Below the pieces are notes generated by a model. The model ran no database searches. It was not told where the DNA came from and saw only the letters and a program-made list of their open reading frames with translations. The position numbers and the translations under genes are program-made. Below, piece after piece: positions 31,061 through 41,500 of a stretch of 64,000 nt of DNA. This DNA comes from Chitinophaga varians. Its GTDB lineage: Bacteria; Bacteroidota; Bacteroidia; Chitinophagales; Chitinophagaceae. The number at the start of each line of letters is the position of its first letter. Position 1 is the first letter of the stretch. The stretch spans positions 1 to 64,000 of the forward strand of contig NZ_JACVFB010000004.1 in the NCBI RefSeq assembly GCF_014529945.1, read 5' to 3'.

Positions 31061-31771
31061 ATGATTAAACCACAGTTATTCTTATTGCATTTTGCAGGCG
31101 GGAATGTATACTCCTTTCAGTTTATGGTGTCGCTGCTGCGTGACTTTGACGTCGTGCCGCTGGAGTTGCCGGGAAGAGGAAGAAGGATTCAGGAGGAGCT
31201 GCTGAAAGACTTCAATCTGGCAGCGGCTGATCTGCATAAACAGATTATGCAGAAACTTTCTTCTCCCGTATTTCTGATATACGGACACAGCATGGGCGCC
31301 TCCCTGGCGCTTCGTGTGGCCTCTATGTTGGAGCAGTCCGGTAAATACCCGGCTTATGTGATCGTCAGCGGTAATGCAGGACCGGGCGCGGAGAGTGTAA
31401 AAAACAGGTATTTGATGGGTAAGGAGGATTTTATCCGGGAACTGGAAATCCTGGGCGGCATCCCTCCTGAATTTATCGGGAACGATGAGTTGTTCGAGTT
31501 TTTTGATCCCATTTTAAGGGCTGACTTTGAAATTGCCGAACGTACCGGTATGACAGGGGCTGAAGCGCCTGTCAGGGCGCCCTTGTTCGCCATGATGGGA
31601 AGCGAAGAGCCAAAGGTAGAGCAAATATCCAACTGGGGCCGATTTACGCTGTCGCGGTTTTCTTCTGAAATATTCGAAGGTGGCCATTTCTTTATTCATG
31701 ACCATCCCGAAAAAATTGCGAATACAATCAAAAGCTGTTATAAGCGCGTCATGTTAGTCCAAAATAAGTAG
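31061..31771 (+). CDS. Type II (stand-alone) thioesterase
   Basis: 236 residues, alpha/beta hydrolase of the GrsT/RifR type. It has the early oxyanion segment LHFAGGN, the pattern LPGRGRR, the nucleophile motif GHSMG with S77, and the C-terminal catalytic His in EGGHFF (H209). Such enzymes remove misloaded or stalled acyl groups from NRPS carrier domains. The gene is 27 bases after the second CmlA-like gene, in the same operon. It is the only thioesterase of the cluster in the window. As NRPS2 lacks its own, a role in product release cannot be excluded, but editing is the usual job. Confidence 0.93.
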   Translation: MIKPQLFLLHFAGGNVYSFQFMVSLLRDFDVVPLELPGRGRRIQEELLKDFNLAAADLHKQIMQKLSSPVFLIYGHSMGASLALRVASMLEQSGKYPAYVIVSGNAGPGAESVKNRYLMGKEDFIRELEILGGIPPEFIGNDELFEFFDPILRADFEIAERTGMTGAEAPVRAPLFAMMGSEEPKVEQISNWGRFTLSRFSSEIFEGGHFFIHDHPEKIANTIKSCYKRVMLVQNK

Positions 31772-31824
31772 CAGAAAATAGCACGAAGCAAGAATAAAAT
31801 TCCACATCCTTTAAATCCACGACA

Positions 31825-32997
31825 ATGCAAAACTATCAGTTAATCATGGAAGCCACGTTAAACAACAACGTGAAAATAAACAGGGACAATGTTCAGCGGT
31901 TGCTGATCGTGTATCAGGAAAAAGCTTTTTTTATTGGAGATACTTTTATTGATCTCAATGAAATCCGCGGGATCAGGGCGTTTTTCCACCATGCTGTGAT
32001 CGATATTAATCTGATCAACAAGCAGAATGCCACGATGTACAACGCGTTGTTAAAAAATAATCCCAACCTGGATAATATCCATTTTTCGGATTGGAATGAG
32101 ATTGATTACACACAATATGATGCGGTGATTTGCGCGGCCAATGATGAAGAAATACTGTTGAAGATACTACACGAAAAATATGACCCGTGTAGCGATTACA
32201 ACCTGGCGGTATTCTCTATTTCCAATTTCATTCAGCAGGTAAGGGTGGACGCCCGGATCGTTTTCCCGGTAAATGAAGCACTGATGGAGTTTATCACCAC
32301 AAAGGTGGCCGGTAAACCGCGCGAGATATACGTTTCTGAAGAAGAGCGGGACTGGGCCGATGGATGGCTGGCGGCGAAAGGGATGAAAGCTACAGACAAA
32401 CTTTACATTCTGCTGGATTCCACTACCAGAAGAAGTAAGCTGATTAGTATGAACGTCTATTTCGATCTGTTGATGGGATTACTGGAAGCTGACAATGTAA
32501 AGGTGCTCGTCTTCGATGAAAGAAGTATTGGAAAACGGGCATTTTACAAAGAATGGTTAGGAGAAGAAAATATGAAGAAAATGATTTTCTCGGAAAGCCT
32601 TTCATTCAGGGAAGACCTGTGTTTGCTGGCATCGCGGCACACCAGGCTGGTATTGGGTCCCTGCACGGGTTTGCTGCATTGTGCTTCTGGTATCTATAAC
32701 CACTACCTGAATAATGGCGCTTCGCCGAAAGATATTCCGTTGCTGATCACCTACACCGGACAATATGTTAAAAGAGAAGGAAATGCTAACTATTGGTGGG
32801 GCAGTTCTCCGTTGATGAATTGCCTGCTGTTAAAAGAGAAGAACAATAAGAAAGAGATTACAGTGCTCAGCAGCCTCACCACGGAAGAACGAAACAGCTA
32901 CACGCAGTTGCCCTGCAGTGACTATACTGCAGCTATGCTGCTGGATTTTATCCGCAGCAAAATGAAAACACCGGAGCTCGTTGCGCAGCCCGTGTGA
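31825..32997 (+). CDS. GT9-like (heptosyltransferase fold) glycosyltransferase
   Basis: 390 residues, weak but recognisable GT-B architecture of the heptosyltransferase family. An N-terminal strand with LLIVYQEKAFFIGDTFIDL resembles the opening of GT9 enzymes, with D39 in the conserved GDT. The C-terminal half has LVLGPCTGLLHCASG (G278, T281, H285), the place where GT9 enzymes bind the nucleotide sugar. Lipopolysaccharide-type neighbours are absent; instead it ends the NRPS operon, 53 bases after the thioesterase. It may glycosylate the peptide. The fold call is moderate and the acceptor is an inference from context. No hairpin terminator is evident after it. Confidence 0.55.
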   Translation: MQNYQLIMEATLNNNVKINRDNVQRLLIVYQEKAFFIGDTFIDLNEIRGIRAFFHHAVIDINLINKQNATMYNALLKNNPNLDNIHFSDWNEIDYTQYDAVICAANDEEILLKILHEKYDPCSDYNLAVFSISNFIQQVRVDARIVFPVNEALMEFITTKVAGKPREIYVSEEERDWADGWLAAKGMKATDKLYILLDSTTRRSKLISMNVYFDLLMGLLEADNVKVLVFDERSIGKRAFYKEWLGEENMKKMIFSESLSFREDLCLLASRHTRLVLGPCTGLLHCASGIYNHYLNNGASPKDIPLLITYTGQYVKREGNANYWWGSSPLMNCLLLKEKNNKKEITVLSSLTTEERNSYTQLPCSDYTAAMLLDFIRSKMKTPELVAQPV

Positions 32998-33100
32998 GCA
33001 TTTGTATTTATCAGACAATTTAGTTATTTTGTTATTCTATCATAAGTTAACCACCGTAGGCGCACGTCTGGCGGCTTGTTAATATCTCAAAAATAAGCAG
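32998..33100. other. Intergenic region between NRPS operon and FtsX-type permease
   Basis: About 100 bases, AT-rich at its start. A TTATTTTG segment near 33025-33033 resembles the Bacteroidota -7 box (TAnnTTTG) and could drive the permease gene. No hairpin terminator was found, so read-through from the NRPS operon is possible. Confidence 0.3.
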
Positions 33101-35470
33101 ATGTTTAAAAATTATATCCTGACTACCCTCCGGAATATCGCCCGGAATAAAGCATTTTCCTTTATTAATATTTCAGGACTTTCGCTGGGTCTCGCCTGTA
33201 GCCTGCTGGTATTTCTTTGGATAAACGACGAGAAAAAAACAGACAGCTTTAACGAGCATTCTGATCGTATCTACGGCGTATATGCGAGACAGTATGCCGG
33301 AGATAAAATAACAGCGAAATACAACACGCCCGGTGTGCTGGCAGAGGAAATGAAGCGGGTCATGCCAGAAGTGGCGTTGGCCAGCGGCTTTACGATGAAT
33401 GAAATGCATACCTTCCGCGTGGGAGACAGGATATTTAAAAAAGAAGGCGGATACGCCGGCAAAGACTTCTTCAGTATCTTCAGCTATAAACTATTGGCCG
33501 GAGACAGAAGTGATGCCCTGGCCGGGCCCGACAACATCTGCATCTCAAAAGCAATGGCGGAAGACTTCTTCGGAAGCGCTGCCAATGCCCTCGGGAAAAC
33601 GGTCAATTTCGAAGACACGGTGAATTTTGAGATTACCGGCGTGTTTGAGGTGCCCTCCCGCAACAGCTCTATCAAGTTTGACTACCTGGTCAACTGGGAC
33701 GCCCTCATGCGGCAGTACCCGGTGTTGAAAAACTGGGGTAACACCGCCGTACGTACGTTTTTTACGCTGAAAGAAAATGTGAACGCCGCCGGTTTTGAAC
33801 ACAAAATGACCAACTTCCTGGCCAGCTATAACAAATACGATGAGAATTACAGAGTGGAACTGGGCATACAGCGATTCGATGAGATGTACCTGCATTCCAG
33901 CTTCAACAAAGAAGGAAAAATTGAAGGAGGCAGGATCGAGTATGTGTGGCTTTTTAGTATCGTAGCCATATTTATTCTGGTCATTGCGTGTATTAATTTT
34001 ATGAACCTTACCACAGCGCGTTCTATCCGGCGCGCCCGTGAAATAGGTGTGCGTAAAACCGTTGGCGCAACGCGCCTGACGCTGATTTACCAGTTTATGG
34101 GTGAAGCCCTCTTCCTGTCCGTGGCATCTATGATCATCGCCATGATACTGGTCGCCTGTCTGCTGCATAGCTTCAACACCCTCACACAAAAAAGTATCGG
34201 CTTCCCTTTCCTCAATGGTGATTTCTGGTTGTCGGTATTAGGCATTACCCTCATTACCGGACTGATATCCGGGAGCTATCCGGCACTGTTCCTGTCTTCT
34301 TTTGATCCGGTGAAAGTATTGAGAGGCGCTTTTAAAATGAACGCAGGTAGCAGAGTGTTCCGTAAGGGCCTGGTCATCTTTCAGTTCTTTTTGTCGGTTA
34401 CCATTACCATCGGCACCATTGTCGTATCAAGACAGGTAAATTATATTCAGACAAAAAATCTCGGGTTCGACAGGGACAATCTGATTTATATTCCGGTGGA
34501 AGGGGAACTGGCCACTAAATACAATACTTTCCGGGAGGAAGCGTTAAAAATGCCGGGTATTAAGTATGTTTCCCGGATCAACGTCATACCTACTGATATC
34601 AAAAGCAGTACTTCCAATGTGGATTGGCAGGGCAAAGATCCGAATACGAAGATTTCCTTTGGAGATGCCGGCGTGGGATATGATTTTGTTAAAACCATGA
34701 ATATGCAGATGGTGGCAGGACGGGAGTTTTCAAAAGAATTTGCAACAGACTCCGGTGCCTTTATCCTGAATGAAGAGGCGGTAGCCAAAACGGGCTATAC
34801 GGACCCGATAGGCAAACCGTTTAAATTATGGAACCAACAGGGCATTATCATCGGTGTGGTGAAAGATTTCCACTTTAATTCATTGTATGTGCCGGTAAAT
34901 CCTTTTGTGATGTATCTTGGTGAAGGAGAAGATGGGGGTAAGATCCTGATAAAAACACAGCCAGGGAAAACGAAAGAGGCGCTGGCTTCTCTCGAAACGC
35001 TTGCCCGGGAGTTGAATCCTAAATTTCCGTTCACCTATCAGTTTTCGGATGAAGAGTATAACAACTTATACAGAAGCGAAAATATTATCGGCAAACTGGC
35101 CAACTGGTTTGCGCTGCTGGGAATATTGATATCCTGCCTTGGCTTGCTGGGGCTCACGATCTTTACAGTAGAAAGACGTACAAAAGAAATAGGTATCCGG
35201 AAGGCCCTCGGCGCTACCGCCACTTCCCTGTTCGGATTACTGTCTAAAGAGTTTTTATCGCTGGTGCTGGTCGCTTTACTGATTGCATTCCCGGTAGCAT
35301 GGTTCTTCATGTACAGGTGGCTGCAGGGATTTGCTTACCATACCAGCATCAACTGGGTAGTATTTGCGGTAGCCGGACTGGGTTCTATACTCATTGCGCT
35401 GGCTACCATCAGTTTCCAGGTGATTAAGGCAGTGAGAATAAATACGGTGAAGGGGCTGAAGACGGAATAA
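33101..35470 (+). CDS. FtsX/MacB-type ABC transporter permease (orphan)
   Basis: 789 residues with the layout of the large Bacteroidota permease family. There is one N-terminal membrane helix (NISGLSLGLACSLLVFL near residue 25), a periplasmic MacB-like core domain, three helices with the FtsX motif around ARSIRRAREIGVRKTVGA, a second periplasmic domain, and three final helices with RRTKEIGIRKALGA. The repeated EIGIRK motif is diagnostic of the FtsX fold, which works with a separate MacB/LolD-type ATPase in mechanotransmission or export. No such ATPase is encoded in the window. It may be self-protection or efflux for the neighbouring NRPS product, or an unrelated member of a large paralogous family. 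Confidence 0.9.
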   Translation: MFKNYILTTLRNIARNKAFSFINISGLSLGLACSLLVFLWINDEKKTDSFNEHSDRIYGVYARQYAGDKITAKYNTPGVLAEEMKRVMPEVALASGFTMNEMHTFRVGDRIFKKEGGYAGKDFFSIFSYKLLAGDRSDALAGPDNICISKAMAEDFFGSAANALGKTVNFEDTVNFEITGVFEVPSRNSSIKFDYLVNWDALMRQYPVLKNWGNTAVRTFFTLKENVNAAGFEHKMTNFLASYNKYDENYRVELGIQRFDEMYLHSSFNKEGKIEGGRIEYVWLFSIVAIFILVIACINFMNLTTARSIRRAREIGVRKTVGATRLTLIYQFMGEALFLSVASMIIAMILVACLLHSFNTLTQKSIGFPFLNGDFWLSVLGITLITGLISGSYPALFLSSFDPVKVLRGAFKMNAGSRVFRKGLVIFQFFLSVTITIGTIVVSRQVNYIQTKNLGFDRDNLIYIPVEGELATKYNTFREEALKMPGIKYVSRINVIPTDIKSSTSNVDWQGKDPNTKISFGDAGVGYDFVKTMNMQMVAGREFSKEFATDSGAFILNEEAVAKTGYTDPIGKPFKLWNQQGIIIGVVKDFHFNSLYVPVNPFVMYLGEGEDGGKILIKTQPGKTKEALASLETLARELNPKFPFTYQFSDEEYNNLYRSENIIGKLANWFALLGILISCLGLLGLTIFTVERRTKEIGIRKALGATATSLFGLLSKEFLSLVLVALLIAFPVAWFFMYRWLQGFAYHTSINWVVFAVAGLGSILIALATISFQVIKAVRINTVKGLKTE

Positions 35471-35499
35471 TTTTAACGCATGTGAATTGTTGCAGAAGT

Positions 35500-36666
35500 A
35501 TGACAACCAGAAATTTATTAGTAAGAGCGGCGGCAACGCTGCTCTTATCAGGCATGTATACAGGGAGGTCAGTAGCACAAATGAAGAAGCCCTTGTTGAC
35601 AGATAACAAACTGCTTACGCCGATAGATTCGGTGGTGGACCACGCTGCCGGCATTTACATGAGTCATAAAAATACGGTGGGACTGAGTATCGGCATTTAT
35701 AGAAAAGGCCGCTTTCTTACCTACAATTACGGAGAAGTAAAAAAAGGAAGCGGAAAACTTCCTTCACCGGATAACTTCTGCAATATCGGTTCAGTAGCCA
35801 AAACGTTTGTCGGTACCATGCTCGCACAGGCTATCGTGGAAGGAAAAGTAAAGCCGGAAGATGATATCAGGAAGTATCTGCCGGGAAACTATCCCAATCT
35901 TGAATATCATGGCAGAGCGGTGCAACTGGTGGACCTGGCGAACCATACCGCCGCGCTCCCCCAGCCGAAGAAGGAAATTCCGGAAGCGCTCCGGGAAAAC
36001 TGGAAGAAGCTGCCCATGCAGCAACAGGTAGACTTCTTTGCTGCCTACAACCAGGACAGCTTACTGGCCGATCTGCATCATGTAAAACCAGATACCATAC
36101 CGGGTACGCGTTACCGTTACAGTAGCCACGGTATGATGCTGCTCATGGTGATCCTGGAACGGGTGTATCATCAGCCCTATAATCAACTGCTGACGAACTT
36201 TTTGCATAAACACCTCCACATGAAAGATACCAGGCAGGTATTGTCTGCCGCTGATATGAAACGCGCAGCGCAGGGATACGACAAAGCAGGTAATCCGCAG
36301 CCATTCGTGAACCTGGAAGGTTTTTATATCGGACCGTCTATGAACTCTACCGTCCGGGATATGCTGAAATTCCTGGAAGCCAATCTGACAGAGAAAGATC
36401 CGGCAGTGAAATTGACACATCAGTTGACCTTTGGCAAGCCTGACGGCTTCGGTTCAGGATTGTCCTGGATGATAGATACCGATACTACCGGCGCGCGTTA
36501 TATCTATCACGACGGGAGCGTACGGATTGGATTTAATACGCTGTGCCTTTTTTATCCGGAAAAACAACTGGGCTTTATCATCATCGCCAATGATACCGTT
36601 GATCAGGCGATGGTAGGTGAGGTGGAAAATAATATAAGCAGGGGATTGTCTGCCCTGAAAGAATGA
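35500..36666 (+). CDS. Secreted serine hydrolase, class C beta-lactamase family
   Basis: 388 residues from ATG 35500; a GTG at 35482 adds only six residues and spoils the signal peptide. The N-terminus (TTRNLLVRAAATLLLSGMY) reads as a Sec signal ending near VAQ. The SxxK nucleophile motif is GSVAKT (S98, K101), YSS in RYRYSSHG stands for the YxN element, and HDG in YHDGSV replaces KTG. The family includes AmpC, DD-peptidases, esterases and peptide-processing enzymes, so substrate is open. It follows the permease by 29 bases and is closed by a hairpin terminator. A periplasmic role in maturing or degrading the neighbouring NRPS peptide is possible but unsupported beyond position. Confidence 0.9.
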   Translation: MTTRNLLVRAAATLLLSGMYTGRSVAQMKKPLLTDNKLLTPIDSVVDHAAGIYMSHKNTVGLSIGIYRKGRFLTYNYGEVKKGSGKLPSPDNFCNIGSVAKTFVGTMLAQAIVEGKVKPEDDIRKYLPGNYPNLEYHGRAVQLVDLANHTAALPQPKKEIPEALRENWKKLPMQQQVDFFAAYNQDSLLADLHHVKPDTIPGTRYRYSSHGMMLLMVILERVYHQPYNQLLTNFLHKHLHMKDTRQVLSAADMKRAAQGYDKAGNPQPFVNLEGFYIGPSMNSTVRDMLKFLEANLTEKDPAVKLTHQLTFGKPDGFGSGLSWMIDTDTTGARYIYHDGSVRIGFNTLCLFYPEKQLGFIIIANDTVDQAMVGEVENNISRGLSALKE

Positions 36667-36694
36667 TGAACTGATTATTCACCTGGTGAATAGG

Positions 36695-36727
36695 AAAGGC
36701 TTGTAAGTTATTACTTACAGGCCTTTT
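36695..36727 (+). terminator. Rho-independent terminator after serine hydrolase
   Basis: A 14-bp stem (36695-36708 with 36713-36726, one G-T pair), four-base loop and a run of seven T. It ends the permease/hydrolase transcript before the sigma-factor locus. Confidence 0.88.
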
Positions 36728-36779
36728 TTTATGCCCCGAAAAAAAATATTGTCGCCCGCATCCCTTTTTTTGTACATTA

Positions 36780-36803
36780 GATAGGAAATACTGATTTCCT
36801 ATC
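36780..36803 (+). promoter_or_regulatory. Perfect inverted repeat abutting the sigma-factor start codon
   Basis: Ten bases (36780-36789, GATAGGAAAT) are exactly inverted at 36794-36803 around a four-base loop, and the next base is the A of the ATG. As RNA it would bury the ribosome landing zone; as DNA it is a possible operator. Either would control the sigma gene. Confidence 0.6.
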
Positions 36804-37352
36804 ATGTCCACGTTCAATACGATCCTTGCATTGAAAGAAGGGGATACTTCCGTTTTCAGAGAACTATTCGACGAATACCACCGGAAGGTATATCTGTATG
36901 TCCTGTCCAAAACGAATTCCCAATATATCGCCGAAGAAACCACGCAAATCACCTTCATTAAATTATGGAACTACCGGCAACAGCTGCACGAATCGGAGCA
37001 GGTGGGTAAGTTAATATTCCATATTGCCCGGGCCACCTGTATTGATCTGTTCAGAAAAGATGCGGTGAGGGAAAGGATGCTAAAGCTGGAAAAACCAGTG
37101 GAAAACGATACATGGCATATCTCCGATGAGGTGGAGATCAAAGAACTGCAGCAACGAATAAAGGATGTTGTGGGAAATATGCCCCCTGTCAGAAGAAGAG
37201 TGTTTGAGCTCAGTCGGTATGAATTTAAATCCTATAAAGAAATTGCAGCATTACTTTCGTTGTCTGTTAAGACGGTAGAAAATCATATGACGCTTGCTAT
37301 CAAGCATTTAAGAAAATCTCTGCTACTGTTGATCCTCTTATTCCTGCGCTAA
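36804..37352 (+). CDS. ECF RNA polymerase sigma factor
   Basis: 182 residues. Region 2 lies at about residues 15-55 (ELFDEYHRKVYLYVLSK, then AEETTQITFIKLW), and region 4 at about 125-175 with MPPVRRRVFELSR, SYKEIAALLSLSVKTVENHM as the helix-turn-helix. Regions 1 and 3 are missing, as expected for the ECF class. The FecR-type protein, SusC and SusD follow directly, the standard Bacteroidota arrangement in which this sigma factor turns on its own outer-membrane uptake system. The ATG at 36804 is at the end of an inverted repeat. Confidence 0.94.
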   Translation: MSTFNTILALKEGDTSVFRELFDEYHRKVYLYVLSKTNSQYIAEETTQITFIKLWNYRQQLHESEQVGKLIFHIARATCIDLFRKDAVRERMLKLEKPVENDTWHISDEVEIKELQQRIKDVVGNMPPVRRRVFELSRYEFKSYKEIAALLSLSVKTVENHMTLAIKHLRKSLLLLILLFLR

Positions 37353-37431
37353 AAAATATTTATCTTCTCATTAGGGGATGCGCTTCTTTCAAACGATATA
37401 TGGTAGAAGGCTCTTCATTATCCAAGCTGAA

Positions 37432-38481
37432 ATGATACAAAGGGAACTAATTGACAGATATTTCAGGAATGAATGCAGTGACGATGAAAGGAAGCGGGTG
37501 CTGGAATATTTTCGGGATAGTCCCGCGGAGTGGAACAGGTACATGACCGAAGAAGACTGGGACAATTTCGTCGTCAGCCAGGAGGTAGATCCGGCACTTT
37601 CTGAAAAGATGTTTAAAGCTGTCAGCAGCAAAACGCTCAGGAAAAGCCGGAAAATGCCAGTCGCCTGGCTGGCAGCTGCTGCAGTAGCGGGACTGCTGAT
37701 AGGGCTGTTGTGGATATACCGGCCCGGTCCAGTGCCGCTGATGGCAAAACGTGGAGCCCTTCCAGGCACAGCGCAGCAGATGACGGAAAGGAAGAATACC
37801 TCCAATAGGCCGATGAGCATCCTGCTGGCTGATAGCTCAGTGGTAACGTTGTCGCCCCATAGCAGCATCCGGTTTTATGAACCTTTTGTTGCAGATAAGG
37901 GAAGGATCATATACCTGTCAGGAGAAGCGCTGTTTAAGGTAACGGGAGATAAAGACCGGCCATTCGTGGTGTATGCAGATAAGCTGGCTACAACGGTGCT
38001 GGGTACCTCTTTTACAGTGCAGTCGTTTGCTGAAAGTAAGGTGATCACATTGACATTGCATGAAGGAAAGGTGCAGGCGGCGGCAGCAGATTCCCTGCAT
38101 GCTAAATGGAAAAGCAAGGTGGTGCTGTTACCCGGTGACGTGTTGACTTATAATAAGGCCACGATGTTGGCAAGCTTAAAACGCAATGCGCCTGCCGGGC
38201 ATTTGGTAAAGGCAGGTCCTGCCAACAGTAACGCCTACACGGTGCATCGGCCCGACTGGTATACCTTTGACGCGTCGTTGCTGTCCGAAGTTTTTGATCA
38301 GCTTAGCAGCTATTATCAGGTAGATATTTATTATTATCCTGCTGACTTACAACATAAATACTTCTCAGGAAGACTACATAAAACCGATTCACTGGAAACG
38401 ATATTAAACGATATAGCATTGCTCAACCATCTTACAATAGAGAAAAAAGAAGGCAGCTATATCATCAGAAAGAAAAATTAA
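37432..38481 (+). CDS. FecR-family anti-sigma factor
   Basis: 349 residues from ATG 37432, whose MIQRELIDRYF opening is typical; an ATG at 37378 would add 18 residues without family resemblance. The cytoplasmic N-terminal part (about 75 residues) should bind the sigma factor. A single membrane helix follows (WLAAAAVAGLLIGLLWIY). The periplasmic FecR domain includes SILLADSSVVTLSPHSSI, and a C-terminal DUF4974-like domain is marked by FDASLLSEVFDQLSSYYQV. It sits between the sigma gene and susC and is expected to hold the sigma factor until the outer-membrane transporter signals substrate. Confidence 0.92.
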   Translation: MIQRELIDRYFRNECSDDERKRVLEYFRDSPAEWNRYMTEEDWDNFVVSQEVDPALSEKMFKAVSSKTLRKSRKMPVAWLAAAAVAGLLIGLLWIYRPGPVPLMAKRGALPGTAQQMTERKNTSNRPMSILLADSSVVTLSPHSSIRFYEPFVADKGRIIYLSGEALFKVTGDKDRPFVVYADKLATTVLGTSFTVQSFAESKVITLTLHEGKVQAAAADSLHAKWKSKVVLLPGDVLTYNKATMLASLKRNAPAGHLVKAGPANSNAYTVHRPDWYTFDASLLSEVFDQLSSYYQVDIYYYPADLQHKYFSGRLHKTDSLETILNDIALLNHLTIEKKEGSYIIRKKN

Positions 38482-38511
38482 CCAAAATAATACAGACATC
38501 AATTTTCCGTA

Positions 38512-38530
38512 GCGTTGCTTCATGCAACGA
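38512..38530 (+). repeat. Small hairpin between fecR and susC genes
   Basis: A six- to seven-base stem (CGTTGC/GCAACG) with a five-base loop lies in the 88-base gap. There is no T-run, so it may be a partial stop or mRNA-processing site between the regulatory and transport genes. Confidence 0.35.
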
Positions 38531-38569
38531 AGGGTTCTTTATTGCCTAATATAAGACAGTCTTTCAACA

Positions 38570-41500
38570 ATGAAAAAATGGACTTCCACGTATGCCTCGC
38601 TGGGCATAGCGGCACTGCTTTGCCTTTCCCCTCTGTGGCTTCATGCGCAAAAACGTGCAGACGTAACAGGTATCGTTAAAAATGAAACAACAGGGCAACC
38701 CCTCTGGGGGGTGAGCGTTACCGTTAAAAATGCCACAAACAATTTTTCGGCCTCTGTACAAACAGACAGTATTGGTGTCTTTAATTTCAATCGATTGCCA
38801 TCCGGCACAGGGTACTCTTTTTCCTTTTCTTATGTGGGGTTTGAAAACCAAACACTGAGCGGCTATAACCTGAAACCCGGCGCCGACTTCTCCCTGCTGG
38901 TGACACTGAAAAGCCGGGAACAGCGGATCAGCGAAGTAGTAGTGGTAGGATATGGCTCTATGCGGAAAAAAGACCTGACAGGCTCCATCAGCCAGCTCAG
39001 AACGGCCAGATTGGAAAAAGAAAGTCCCCGCTCGGTACAGGACCTGTTGAGAAGCGGCGTACCAGGATTGTACGTGGGACAGAACACCTCAGCGAAAGGA
39101 GGAGGAGACATGCTCATAAGAGGGCAACGGTCTTTAAACGCCAGTAATGATCCACTTATCGTACTCGATGGTGTCATCTTCTTTGGAGAACTGTCAGAAA
39201 TCAATCCACAGGATATTGAACATTTTGATGTGCTGAAAGATGCATCGGCTGCGGCGATTTATGGCGCAAAATCTGCCAACGGCGTAGTGATCATTACCAC
39301 CAAAAAAGGCACTACCGACAAACCCGCCATCCGCTTTAGCGCCAACACCGGCATCGCTACACAGGGCCGCAAACGGGAGGTGTATGACGCAGAAGGCTAC
39401 CTGAACTATCGTACCGACCTTTTCAACAGCACCACAAGATGGGCCACGCCCGCAAAGTATACACGGCCTACGGAGGCCAACCTGGCAAAGTATGGAATCT
39501 CCATGGCCGACTGGCGCGCCTATGACGCATTAACAGGCGATCCCGATGATATATGGCTGCGCCGCATCGGCCTGTTCGATAAAGAACGACAGAACTATGC
39601 CAAAGGCCAAACCTACGACTGGTTTGATGGCTCTTTTCAACACGGAGTGCAACAGGACTACAATGTCAGCTTTTCCGGCAGAAACAAGGATGTCCTCAAT
39701 TACTATTTGTCGCTGGGATACCTGAACAACGAAAGTATTGTGGTGGGAGATAAATACCGCGCCTACAGGGCCAATATCAAAATGGACGGAAAAATCAACA
39801 AATGGATGCATACCGGCGTGAACATCAATTTCCAGGACCGCTCTGATGGTAACTTCGCAGTAGACTGGGGCGGACAGATCATCAATAACTCGCCCTTTGC
39901 CCTGCCTTTTGATGAGAACGGAAAGCTGGACCCCTATCCCATGGGAGCCAGCGTCAGTCAGGGTGTCAACTCTGCATTCAGTAATCAGTACAAGAAACTG
40001 GAAAAAGGATATACTGTTTTAAACACCACCCTCTATCAAACGATCAAACTGCCTTTTAAAATTACGTATCAGCTGAACTTTTCCCCGCGCATGCAATGGT
40101 TCTATAACAGGTATCATGAGTCATCGCAGAATCCCCTTTGGTCAGATAACGGAAAGGTGGTCCGGGAAAACACGAAAAATTTTGACTGGCAGATAGATAA
40201 TATTATTTCATGGGACCACACCTTCGCGCAGAAGCATAATGTGAAGGTAACGCTGCTACAGAATGCAGAAGAACATAAATCCTGGAATGAAAGCGTTACT
40301 GCGCGGGACTTTTCTCCTACTGATGCATTGGGCTTTCACAATATCGGCGCCGCCAATCCATTAAAAACCACCATCAGCAGCAATGACCAGCGAAGCACCG
40401 GAGATGCGTTGATGGCCCGCGTATTCTATTCCTATGATAACAAATATATGCTGACGGCCTCCGTCCGCAGAGATGGATATTCCGCCTTCGGTGTGTCCAA
40501 TCCACGGGCCACCTTTCCGGCACTGGCATTTGCCTGGAACTTTGCAGACGAAAACTTCTTCCACTGGAAACCCATGAGTACCGGCAAATTACGGCTGTCC
40601 TGGGGAATGAACGGCAATCGCTCTATCGGCATATATCAGGCGCTGTCGAACCTTACTACCGGCGCCGGACGTTACGCCTACGTACAAACGAATGGCACGG
40701 TATACGAACTGTCACAGCTATACGTAGACCGGATGGCCAACTATGACCTGAAGTGGGAGGCTACCTCCTCCTGGAATGTGGGGCTGGACTTCGGTTTCCT
40801 GAACAATCGTATCACCGGTAACATGGAAGTATATTATATGCCTACTACAGACCTGCTGATGAATCAATCCCTGCCCGACTTTACCGGCTTCAGCACCGTT
40901 ACCACTAATCTGGGTGAAGTCATCAACAGAGGTTTTGAACTCGGTCTTACCTCGCTCAATATGCAGCGGAAAAATTTCGAATGGTCCACCACCTTCGGCT
41001 TTTTCTTCAACAGAAATGAGGTCCGGCACCTTTATTACACTTACGAGGATGTACTCAACGAAGATGGTAAAGTAGTCGGCTCCAAAGAAATCAGCGACAT
41101 ATCAAACGGCTGGTTCATTGGTCATGATATCAGTTCTATCTGGAACTATCGTGTATTGGGCATATGGCAGGAAAGCGAAAGGGACCAGGCTGCCCGCTAT
41201 GGGGAAATACCCGGTGATGTGAAAGTACAGGACGTTAACAACGATGGGAAATATACCAATGCGGACAAGCAGTTCCTGGGCTCCACCACGCCCCGCTTCC
41301 GCTGGACGCTGCGCAATGATTTCACCCTTTTCAGAAATTTCGATTTCTCCTTCAATATATATTCGAATTGGGGTCATAAACAAGCCTCTACCGACTATCT
41401 GAATAATTTTGGCGCCGGTACGGACCGCACCAACTCCTATGTCAGAAAATACTGGACGCCGGAAAACCCGTCCGATAAATATGCCCGCCTGAATTCTACC

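Noticed and set aside
31061..31771. Main releasing thioesterase of the NRPS
   Set aside because: The protein is short, free-standing and of the editing type; a release role remains possible but is not the first reading.
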